This document shows, one piece after another, positions 1 to 6,137 of a stretch of 13,645 nt of DNA (the stretch's first letter is position 1; every line of letters starts with the position of its first letter). The stretch comes from TCS55 sp964343505. Lineage in GTDB: Bacteria > Fidelibacterota > Marinisomatia > Marinisomatales > TCS55. The stretch is from positions 1 through 13,645 of the forward strand of contig CAYFJU010000079.1 in NCBI GenBank assembly GCA_964343505.1, written 5' to 3'. The position numbers were made by a program, and so were the translations under genes. Below the pieces are notes generated by a model, which had not been told where the DNA came from, searched no databases, and saw only the letters and a program-made list of their open reading frames with translations.

Positions 1-71
1 AAATTTATTTCACCTGACTCTGAGAGCAAACCACAACTGAGATTCGTTTTTCATGTGAGTATATTAATTTA

Positions 72-125
72 AAACTTTGCAGAAGTGATACTTGTCCGCC
101 CACTGGCAGAAACTTCCGCAAAGTT
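72..125 (-). terminator. Imperfect inverted repeat, possible terminator of the ybjQ unit
   Basis: The arms AACTTTGC (73-80) and GCAAAGTT (118-125) are perfectly complementary. After one mismatch the pairing continues for five more pairs (82-86 with 112-116), giving a 14-position stem around a loop of about 25 bases. On the minus strand it lies just downstream of the ybjQ stop codon and is followed by TTTTAAATTAA, a loose T-rich tail. The long loop and broken T-run make it a weaker terminator candidate than the one at 7397-7453. It could instead be an RNA-stability element. Nothing else was recognised in bases 1-137. Confidence 0.4.
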
Positions 126-137
126 AAAATCTATGCT

Positions 138-458
138 TTATTTCCGACCCAGTTTTACCGCCGTACCATAAACCAGTAACTCCGCCGTTCCCGACAGAAT
201 CATAGAGGTTTGGAAGCGTACACCAACCACGGCGTCAGCGCCTAATTCTTGTGCTTTTTCTACCATCCGCAAAAGGGCTTGCTCCCGTGATTCGGCCATC
301 ATACCAGTGTATTCCTTGATTTCACCGCCTACAATCGTTCGCAGTCCCGCCATAATATCTTTACCCACATGACGGGCGCGGATTGTATTGCCGATGACAG
401 TACCCAAATGTTTAATAACCCTGTGACCAGCGATAGTCTCCGTTGTGGCGATGATCAT
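138..458 (-). CDS. ybjQ: YbjQ family (UPF0145) protein
   Basis: The 106-residue product matches the YbjQ/UPF0145 family in length and pattern. Visible family hallmarks are the opening TTETIAGHRV, the central GGEIKEYTGMMAESREQAL (residues 44-62) and the late segment LGADAVVGVRF (72-82). The family is described as a putative heavy-metal-binding domain and forms a small oligomeric fold, but its physiological role is not settled. There is no signal peptide or membrane segment, so it should be cytosolic. Its start codon overlaps the stop codon of the upstream small membrane protein by four bases (ATGA, 455-458), so the two are probably translationally coupled. The family call is secure from the sequence; metal binding is family lore and not shown here. 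Confidence 0.9.
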   Translation of the reverse strand: MIIATTETIAGHRVIKHLGTVIGNTIRARHVGKDIMAGLRTIVGGEIKEYTGMMAESREQALLRMVEKAQELGADAVVGVRFQTSMILSGTAELLVYGTAVKLGRK

Positions 459-673
459 TTTTTAATTCCCCGAAACGGTTCATCCTTGGCACTGTCTCTG
501 TTTTCATTTATGAATTTGAGGGTCAGAACCACCGCACCGGCCAGGAGAAGGATCGTCCCCAGCCCTAAGAGGAAATCACTCATGATGAAACTGATAATAG
601 CATTAATAAATTTGAGCGCGAGGATTACCGCGCCTGCAATGATGAGATACATACCGATTTGTTTAGCTTCCAT
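455..673 (-). CDS. Small two-helix membrane protein with an internal duplication
   Basis: This 72-residue protein has two hydrophobic segments, about residues 6-31 and 34-55, and a charged C-terminal tail, so it is probably an inner-membrane hairpin. Residues 13-24 (AGAVILALKFIN) and 45-56 (AGAVVLTLKFIN) are nearly identical, which points to an internal duplication of one helix unit. The start is supported by AGGGAG shortly upstream of the ATG. Its stop codon overlaps the ybjQ start by four bases, so it is the first gene of a two-gene unit. I do not recognise a named family. A membrane partner for YbjQ is suggested only by linkage. Confidence 0.75.
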   Translation of the reverse strand: MEAKQIGMYLIIAGAVILALKFINAIISFIMSDFLLGLGTILLLAGAVVLTLKFINENRDSAKDEPFRGIKK

Positions 674-778
674 AATTACTCCCTATTCCATATTTATAAT
701 TGGTGAATATTACTGACAGAAAATTGTTCCAAAAAGAGAATCCTTTCCCATGAAAAAGGGATTTAAATTCCCCATAAC
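674..778. promoter_or_regulatory. Divergent intergenic region, possible promoters both ways
   Basis: This 105-base AT-rich gap separates the minus-strand membrane-protein/ybjQ unit from the plus-strand six-gene block, so promoters for both are expected here. The stretch TATTTATAAT (691-700) contains TATAAT on the plus strand and TATAAA (693-698) on the minus strand, either of which could be a -10 box. I cannot find a convincing -35 box for either. Only the minus-strand ribosome-binding site (AGGGAG) is clear. The plus-strand gene has just a GGG-containing run about 18 bases before its ATG. Confidence 0.3.
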
Positions 779-1441
779 ATGGCTGAAACAGATTATTCGG
801 TTCGATCATTCAAGGGCGGTTATGATAATAACCTGACCTACCTGGTGACCTGCATGCGCACCGGCAACCAGTTCCTGGTGGATGCATCGGTGCCCTTGAA
901 ACAAATTCTGCCCTTTGTGAGCAAGAAAGGATTGATTGCCCTGTTCATCACTCATACCCATGGTGACCATACAGCTTACATGGATGAATATGTGGATGCC
1001 TTCCCCAACTTGGTGACTATGATCTATAAAGATTCGGAGGATAAGGTCCGTTCCACACTCAAACGTCCGGTGAAGCATGGCGATATTGTCACGGTCGGCC
1101 AACTGAGTTTGGAAGTGCTCCATACGCCGGGGCACTATCCCGATTCAGTCTGTTATTTATTGGACGGCATTATTTTCACCGGCGACACCCTGTTTGTGGG
1201 CCGTACCGGCAGAACGATCAGCGGAGGCAGTGATACGCGCCAGCTCTATCATTCGGTCTATGATACCATTTTAGAATTACCCAAACATACGATGATTTAT
1301 CCCGGTCATGATTACGGGCCCAAAATGACCATATCCATTGATGAAAATATTTTAATCAGTCCCCTGCTCCGGGCTGAGGATGAAGACGATTTTGTTCAGC
1401 GCATGGCGGACTATGAAGCCGAGCGCACCATTGGATCTTAA
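779..1441 (+). CDS. MBL-fold metallo-hydrolase, glyoxalase II / persulfide dioxygenase-like
   Basis: The 220-residue protein has the full metal-ligand set of the metallo-beta-lactamase superfamily: THTHGDH at 58-64, HTPGH with H119, FTGDTL with D136 and YPGHD with H177. This arrangement resembles hydroxyacylglutathione hydrolase (GloB) and ETHE1-type persulfide dioxygenases. Both act on thiol conjugates such as S-lactoylglutathione or glutathione persulfide. The C-terminal substrate-binding part is short (about 40 residues after H177), so a GloB assignment is not safe. No signal peptide is seen, so it should be cytosolic. It opens a tightly packed plus-strand block; the next gene begins 15 bases after its stop. 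The first ATG in this frame was chosen, although its ribosome-binding site is weak. The superfamily is certain; the substrate is unknown. Confidence 0.88.
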   Translation: MAETDYSVRSFKGGYDNNLTYLVTCMRTGNQFLVDASVPLKQILPFVSKKGLIALFITHTHGDHTAYMDEYVDAFPNLVTMIYKDSEDKVRSTLKRPVKHGDIVTVGQLSLEVLHTPGHYPDSVCYLLDGIIFTGDTLFVGRTGRTISGGSDTRQLYHSVYDTILELPKHTMIYPGHDYGPKMTISIDENILISPLLRAEDEDDFVQRMADYEAERTIGS

Positions 1442-1456
1442 CCCAAGGAGGCAATT

Positions 1457-1765
1457 ATGAAACGAACCATCACAGGCTTAATCATCGGCGTTATTTTTTC
1501 TGGCATGATTTTTACGATCATGGGTGTTACACAGGCACAGGATGATAGTCTGGTTACCATTATGGAAGAGCTGGATACTTATGTCCAGGATCAACTGGGC
1601 AAGGATAAGGCGGCGGGGCGCTTTCAACTGCAGTCCTTTCAAATTGAACGAACCCACTGGCATTATATGCTGGATACAGCCACGGGAGAACTATACCGTC
1701 TTGAACCGAGCCGCACGCCCGGCAATGCCAAATGGGTGTTAACGGCAGAAGCCAATTTTCAGTAG
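1457..1765 (+). CDS. Small exported protein of unknown function
   Basis: The 102-residue product begins with a positively charged start and a hydrophobic core (residues 6-22), followed by a plausible signal peptidase I site after TQA at residue 27. The mature protein would be about 75 residues, probably periplasmic. The mature part starts with an amphipathic acidic stretch and ends with a small segment containing paired aromatics (THWHYMLD, then GELYRLEP and KWVL) that could form a beta-sheet. Translation is well supported by AAGGAGG, about seven bases before the ATG. It lies 15 bases after the MBL gene and 11 before the lipoprotein gene. I do not recognise a family. Confidence 0.7.
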   Translation: MKRTITGLIIGVIFSGMIFTIMGVTQAQDDSLVTIMEELDTYVQDQLGKDKAAGRFQLQSFQIERTHWHYMLDTATGELYRLEPSRTPGNAKWVLTAEANFQ

Positions 1766-1776
1766 GAGGGCGGTCA

Positions 1777-2034
1777 ATGAAAAAGTGGATTTTAACGGCA
1801 ATCACATGTTTGTTCATGTTGTCCTGTGACAGGGATGCCAAATGCAATAACTGCGGCGATCTCCTGGGCGGATTCATATTCATGAAGGTGACTGCCAGCG
1901 ACTTGGCTAAATATGAAGGCTTGGCGAAATTGGAGGGTGTGGATGTAGGTGTCTGCATCCGGGCCTATATCTTAGACGAAGAACTGAATGTGAATTCGGT
2001 TACGATTATCGATGATTGCTGCTGCGAATTCTAA
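1777..2034 (+). CDS. Small cysteine-rich putative lipoprotein
   Basis: The start chosen is the ATG at 1777, because TAGGAGGG (1763-1770) sits at the right distance and the product then begins with a lipoprotein-like signal ending FMLSC (C17). The lipobox is slightly atypical, with M at -3. The frame is open further upstream to an ATG at 1732, but that start would bury the signal. The mature protein of about 69 residues holds seven cysteines: C17 as the lipid site, C23 and C26 as a CxxC, C60, and a terminal triplet C81-C83 just before the last two residues. The spacing suggests metal binding or disulfides, which is an inference. The end overlaps the next coding region by 23 bases. No family recognised. 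Confidence 0.65.
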   Translation: MKKWILTAITCLFMLSCDRDAKCNNCGDLLGGFIFMKVTASDLAKYEGLAKLEGVDVGVCIRAYILDEELNVNSVTIIDDCCCEF

Positions 2035-2674
2035 ACTGGTTACCCGCACCTATTGTTCGTCGGACCAACCGACAAAAGCCATCATCGGTATTCATGGCTG
2101 GACCGGCAATGAACATGTGTTTGAACCGGTGGCCAAGATGATGAAAATTGAGGACGCCAAATGGTTTTTCCCGCGGGCGCCCTATGTATCTGATTCGGGC
2201 AAGGGCTATACCTGGTTCAGCGGCAGTGATGAAAAGGGTTGGGAAATTGCAAAAACATGGACCGGAATGCACCAACTTCTGACGGATATTCAGTCCGAGG
2301 GATTTTCACCTGAACATATTTTTTTAGTCGGCTTTTCACAAGGCGCCAGCCTGTCCATGGAAATTGCCCCGCGGCTCCCCTTTGCGATTGGGGGCATCGT
2401 CCCCATCGCCGGGTTTATCAAATTCATGGATATATTAAAAACAGAAGCAACGGATCAAAGTAGAGGTACGCCTGTACTACTGCTCCACGGGAGGCGGGAT
2501 GAGGTTATCCCCCTTGGCGCCAGCGAAAAGGCTTATGATTTTTTCAAGCAGCGGGGGCACGCGGTCCATTTGGCGTCCTATGACGCAGCCCACAAAATTC
2601 CAGCCCGAATCAATCCCCTCATCCGTAATTTTATCTCAGATTCATTTAACTTTTTCAAATTGAACTCGTCGTAA
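2012..2674 (+). CDS. Alpha/beta-hydrolase, phospholipase/carboxylesterase type
   Basis: The 220-residue protein matches the PF02230-like carboxylesterase/phospholipase group (YpfH or Est-type serine esterases). Visible features are an HGWTGN oxyanion-loop motif (28-33), the nucleophile elbow GFSQG with S109, an acid in LLLHGRRDEVIP (D163) and the catalytic histidine in AAHKIP (H194). All three triad members are in the expected order and spacing. There is no signal peptide, so cytosolic action on short-chain esters or lysolipids is likely; the substrate is not determinable. The ATG at 2012 lies inside the end of the preceding gene, in another frame, and has no clear ribosome-binding site. Translation is therefore probably coupled to the upstream lipoprotein gene. 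A slightly later start cannot be excluded, but it would have to precede the HGWTGN motif. Confidence 0.85.
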   Translation: MIAAANSKLVTRTYCSSDQPTKAIIGIHGWTGNEHVFEPVAKMMKIEDAKWFFPRAPYVSDSGKGYTWFSGSDEKGWEIAKTWTGMHQLLTDIQSEGFSPEHIFLVGFSQGASLSMEIAPRLPFAIGGIVPIAGFIKFMDILKTEATDQSRGTPVLLLHGRRDEVIPLGASEKAYDFFKQRGHAVHLASYDAAHKIPARINPLIRNFISDSFNFFKLNSS

Positions 2675-2687
2675 TTTATTGAGCCCT

Positions 2688-4313
2688 ATGGCCAAGAGAA
2701 TCAAGCGCAGATCCTTCCTCAAGATTGATATGGGTGGCGTCAATCAAATCACCCATATTGACCCTCAATGGCCATCTCCCGAAATGGCCCGCCTTCATCA
2801 AAAAGATAAACAAGAGCCCTTTGTTTTTCAACTTGAAGCGCCTCAAAAACCGCCTCAAAAACTCAACGCCACTACTTCCCTGGCCCGATTATCGTCAAAT
2901 AGCTGGAATCAAGATACGGCGGCTCATTTATTAAAACGGGTTCATAGCGGCCCCACTTTTACCGATATGAAAAAATATACCGATATGGGGCTGGATGGGG
3001 CTGTCGCTGATTTATTAAAAACCAATCCTAAACCCAATAAACCCGGCGACTGGGTGGAAGAAGCAATTCCCGATTTCCGTCATATGTCCGACTCAGAACG
3101 CAAGGAATACCAAAAATTATATCGTGACCGGCGCATTTTATTAGTGGACTGGTGGATGAATTTGATCATGAAAGATGATGTATCCATCCGGGAAAATATG
3201 ACCCTCTTTTGGCATGAACATTTTGCCACCAATGCTCAAAAAGTCTATTTCCCCCAAGCGATTTATGAACAAAATGACGCCCTGCGTGAGCATTGCCTAG
3301 GGAACTTTCGGACCCTCCTCAGAAAAGTGACTTTCGGCCCGGCCATGATCATCTGGTTGGACACTTACCGCAGCAAAAAAAGATCCCCTAATGAAAACTT
3401 CCCCCGGGAGCTGATGGAATTATTCACCATGGGTGTGGACACCTACACCCAGGCAGACGTGGTGGCCGCATCCAAGGCCTTCACGGGTTATACCACCAAC
3501 GGTTATCAAACCAATTATTTATTTGAATACCGCCGGGGAGATGGGGATTATTGGCTGTCTCAACACGATTTTAACTATAAAGAATTCATGGGGAGAGGGG
3601 GCAGTTTCGACGGCGATGATATTATTGAAATCATTTTGGAACAAGAGGTCGTCGCGAAATTCATTTGTGAAAAGATTTATAAATGGTTCATTTATGAAGT
3701 GCCCGATGAAAATTTCGTAAATCAAATGGCAAAGATTTTCAGGGATAGTAACTATGAAATCAAACCGGTGATGGAATATTTACTGACTTCAGAACATTTT
3801 TATGATGTCAATTTTCGTGGATCACAAATCCCTAATCCCACCACCCAAACATTGGGGCTCATCAGAAAATTGAATCTCCACAACCAGGAATTCCCCAACC
3901 GGTATCTTCTGCGCTTTATCGGGTATATGGGTATGACCATTCTCTATCCGCCGGATGTGAATGGCTGGACCGGACACCGGGCTTGGATTAATTCCATTAC
4001 TTTGCCCGTTCGAAAATTGCTGGCCGCAACCTTAGTGGATACAAAATCCGACAATCGCCTAAAATTTGATACTAATATCGTTGAACTGGCCTACGGTCTG
4101 TCGAATCCTCATAATGCCCGGACGCTGGTCAAAGATTTGGCCCTGGTGCTTTTCGGATTGCCCCTTTCTGAAAAACTGGAAGATAAATTGGTGGGCATCC
4201 TCATGGACGGTGCGGCCGAATACGATTGGGATATCAACGCCAGCGGTGCGGATTATCGTCTTAAGGAATTGGTAAAATATATGTTAAGACTTCCCGAGGC
4301 CCAACTGGCATGA
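2688..4313 (+). CDS. DUF1800 family protein with a Tat-like motif lacking a hydrophobic core
   Basis: The 541-residue protein shows the DUF1800 signature set: TAAHLLKRVHSGP near residue 80, LFWHEHF with W175, NFPRELMELFTMGV (237-250), a VAASKAFTGY segment and PPDVNGW (421-427) followed by RAWINS. The family is widespread in FCB bacteria and planctomycetes and is almost always paired with DUF1501; its biochemical role is unknown. The ATG at 2688 was chosen; a TTG at 2679 would add three residues. An in-frame stop at 2661-2663 prevents further extension. Near the start is RRSFLK (7-12), which fits the twin-arginine consensus, but the next residues (IDMGGVNQITH) are polar rather than a hydrophobic core. 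The gene starts 13 bases after the esterase and overlaps the DUF1501 gene by four bases. Family very likely; localisation open. Confidence 0.9.
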   Translation: MAKRIKRRSFLKIDMGGVNQITHIDPQWPSPEMARLHQKDKQEPFVFQLEAPQKPPQKLNATTSLARLSSNSWNQDTAAHLLKRVHSGPTFTDMKKYTDMGLDGAVADLLKTNPKPNKPGDWVEEAIPDFRHMSDSERKEYQKLYRDRRILLVDWWMNLIMKDDVSIRENMTLFWHEHFATNAQKVYFPQAIYEQNDALREHCLGNFRTLLRKVTFGPAMIIWLDTYRSKKRSPNENFPRELMELFTMGVDTYTQADVVAASKAFTGYTTNGYQTNYLFEYRRGDGDYWLSQHDFNYKEFMGRGGSFDGDDIIEIILEQEVVAKFICEKIYKWFIYEVPDENFVNQMAKIFRDSNYEIKPVMEYLLTSEHFYDVNFRGSQIPNPTTQTLGLIRKLNLHNQEFPNRYLLRFIGYMGMTILYPPDVNGWTGHRAWINSITLPVRKLLAATLVDTKSDNRLKFDTNIVELAYGLSNPHNARTLVKDLALVLFGLPLSEKLEDKLVGILMDGAAEYDWDINASGADYRLKELVKYMLRLPEAQLA

Positions 4314-5842
4314 AACGGCGGGATTTTATCAAGACGGCCACGGCCTTGTCCATTGCCGGGACAAAAGTACCGCTCATGGCATTCTCTCGACCCAAACATC
4401 TGCGAAAATCCAGTGGTAATTGGGGTTCAGACCGCATAGTGATTCTGATCAAACTCAATGGCGGGAATGACGGCTTGAATACCTTGATTCCCGTCCAGGA
4501 CAGCACTTATTACAATAAGCGCCCCAACCTGGGTATTAATGCTTCTAATGGTCTCCCCGTTCAATATGATACCTATTTCCATCCTTCGCTGGTGAATTCC
4601 CAAAGTTTGTTCAATCAGGGATTAATGTCTGTTGTTCATGGCGTTGGTTATCCGGACGGCAACCTGTCCCATTTTCGATCTTCTGATATTTGGGTGACTG
4701 CTTCCGGTGCAGTGCGGGTGTGGAATACAGGCTGGCTGGGGCGCATGTTCGCCCATGATTATCCCGACTATCCTGCCAATATACCGGACCACCCCATCGG
4801 CATCCAGATGGGTAGCGCCAACCTGCTGGAGTTCCAGACTGAAGAAACCAACATGGCCACCATGCTGGGCAGTACCGATTCATTGTATAAAATTATTGAT
4901 GAAAATTATGTGACTGGTTCTTCTGACCCTGCACCCCAAACCTACGGCGGTGAAGAGTTGAAATATCTTCGGGCCGTTGATGAGAGCACTTATGAATTTT
5001 CAGGTGTCATCAATGATGCGGGACAAAAAGGGAAAAACAATTCTGAATTTCCCGAAACAGGTATCGGCCTGCAAATGGCGGTGGCGGCCAAATTGATCTC
5101 CGGCGGATTGACTACACCCGTTTACCGCCTGAACTATGGCGGGTTCGATACCCATGCCAACCAGTGGAATGACCATTCACGGCTCCTCCGTGAACTGGAC
5201 CAGGCCGTGTTTGCCTTCCTGAAGGATATGGGCAGCCAAGGATTGTTGGAAAAAGTGCTGGTTGTCACCACATCTGAATTTGGGCGTCGTGTGAAAGAGA
5301 ATGGTTCCGTGGGTACGGACCACGGTACGGCTGGACCGACCCTTTTTTACGGTTCATCCTTGCGTGGCGATATCATTGGTTCACAACCCAATTTGAATGA
5401 TCTCAACCGCTCCGGCAATATTCAGGTCCAGCACGACTACCGCCAGATTTACAGCACCATCATGCAGGATTGGTTCGGACTGCCAAAAGAAACGGTTACC
5501 AATATTTTGGAAGAAGTATATGACCCTATCCCGGTGATCTATGAACCTCTTTCCACGGACCATCAGGCGGATGTGCCGTCAGCATTTAGACTCCATCCTG
5601 CCTTTCCAAACCCATTTAATCCAGCCGCTGAGGTACACTATGAATTACCGCAGCGGGGTGCCGTAAAGATTTTTATTTATAATATCGCCGGACGGCACGT
5701 ATTGCAGGAGGATTTGGGATTAAAATCAGTTGGATATCATACTTATAAGATCGTGCCGAAGGGGTGGGCCTCCGGGACTTATATCGTCCAGGTTGAAGCG
5801 CTGGGGTCGGTCCTGACCCAACAGATAACTTACCTGAAATAG
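4310..5842 (+). CDS. DUF1501 family protein with Tat signal and T9SS sorting domain
   Basis: The 510-residue protein starts with RRDFIK (3-8), then a moderately hydrophobic segment to about residue 25, a typical twin-arginine signal. The DUF1501 body shows NGGNDGLN (50-57), GFDTHANQ (278-285) and VGTDHGT (334-340). DUF1501 is grouped with the alkaline phosphatase/sulfatase superfamily, and the FDTH and TDHG segments are the likely metal-site motifs. Residues 425-510 form a separate type A T9SS sorting domain, recognisable by PAFPNPFNP, a VKIFIYNIAGR strand and an SGTYIVQV segment ending near the C-terminus. This predicts folded export through Tat and then secretion or surface attachment through T9SS. 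The ATGA overlap with DUF1800 implies coupled synthesis. Enzymatic activity is not established for the family. It is the last gene of its block. Confidence 0.9.
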   Translation: MKRRDFIKTATALSIAGTKVPLMAFSRPKHLRKSSGNWGSDRIVILIKLNGGNDGLNTLIPVQDSTYYNKRPNLGINASNGLPVQYDTYFHPSLVNSQSLFNQGLMSVVHGVGYPDGNLSHFRSSDIWVTASGAVRVWNTGWLGRMFAHDYPDYPANIPDHPIGIQMGSANLLEFQTEETNMATMLGSTDSLYKIIDENYVTGSSDPAPQTYGGEELKYLRAVDESTYEFSGVINDAGQKGKNNSEFPETGIGLQMAVAAKLISGGLTTPVYRLNYGGFDTHANQWNDHSRLLRELDQAVFAFLKDMGSQGLLEKVLVVTTSEFGRRVKENGSVGTDHGTAGPTLFYGSSLRGDIIGSQPNLNDLNRSGNIQVQHDYRQIYSTIMQDWFGLPKETVTNILEEVYDPIPVIYEPLSTDHQADVPSAFRLHPAFPNPFNPAAEVHYELPQRGAVKIFIYNIAGRHVLQEDLGLKSVGYHTYKIVPKGWASGTYIVQVEALGSVLTQQITYLK

Positions 5843-5845
5843 AGA

Positions 5846-6046
5846 TTACCCCGGCCGGACGTTTACGGCCTTATCCCCTTTCATATCAAAATCCACGTCG
5901 AAGGCCACGCGCTGGCCGGGCCTTAAGCCAAATTTCTTCAGTTTCGGTCCCAGCCCATAAACGTGGACAAAATAATCCTCTCCGTCATCACCAGAGATAA
6001 ATCCAAATCCCTTGGATGTATCATATTCTTTTACTGTACCTGTCAT
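5846..6046 (-). CDS. Cold-shock-domain protein (CspA family), divergent
   Basis: The 66-residue product is a single cold-shock domain of normal length. RNP1 is seen as KGFGFI (12-17) and RNP2 as YFVHV (25-29), and the glycine/valine pattern of the C-terminal strands is intact (RPGQRVAFDV, KAVNV). These proteins bind single-stranded RNA or DNA and act as RNA chaperones. It departs from CspA in the first strand, which reads VKEYD where VKWFN is usual, so the surface tryptophan and phenylalanine are replaced by E7 and Y8. After RNP2 it reads YGLGPKLKK instead of the usual FSAI-type loop. The ribosome-binding site AGGA lies about seven bases before the ATG. It is convergent with DUF1501 and divergent from the lipoprotein gene at 6138. 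Confidence 0.88.
   Translation of the reverse strand: MTGTVKEYDTSKGFGFISGDDGEDYFVHVYGLGPKLKKFGLRPGQRVAFDVDFDMKGDKAVNVRPG
5853..5870. terminator. Short GC hairpin between convergent genes, weak terminator candidate
   Basis: GGCCG (5853-5857) and CGGCC (5866-5870) form a five-pair GC hairpin around an eight-base loop. It lies just after the DUF1501 stop and inside the last codons of the convergent cold-shock gene. Only three bases separate the two stop codons, so any shared terminator must overlap coding sequence. On the plus strand the hairpin is followed by TTATCCCCTTT, not a proper T-run, so it is weak at best. Confidence 0.25.
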
Positions 6047-6137
6047 TGGTTTTTCCTGTGATTGGGGTCACTTGAATAATCATCTAAAGTTAGGTAGGTT
6101 TACCCTGAATAAAAAAATTGAAAGAAAGGATTATGTG

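Noticed and set aside
72..125. Integron attC-like site
   Set aside because: The long imperfect stem prompted the idea, but the arms lack the attC core consensus and no integrase or cassette-like genes are nearby.
1732..1776. Upstream ATG for the cysteine-rich lipoprotein gene
   Set aside because: It lies inside the preceding gene, adds 15 polar residues before the signal, and ignores the well-placed AGGAGGG before the ATG at 1777.
6012..6137. Upstream extension of the acidic lipoprotein gene to an ATG at 6012
   Set aside because: It would overlap the divergent cold-shock gene and bury the lipoprotein signal. The ATG at 6138 has a good ribosome-binding site and places the signal at the N-terminus.
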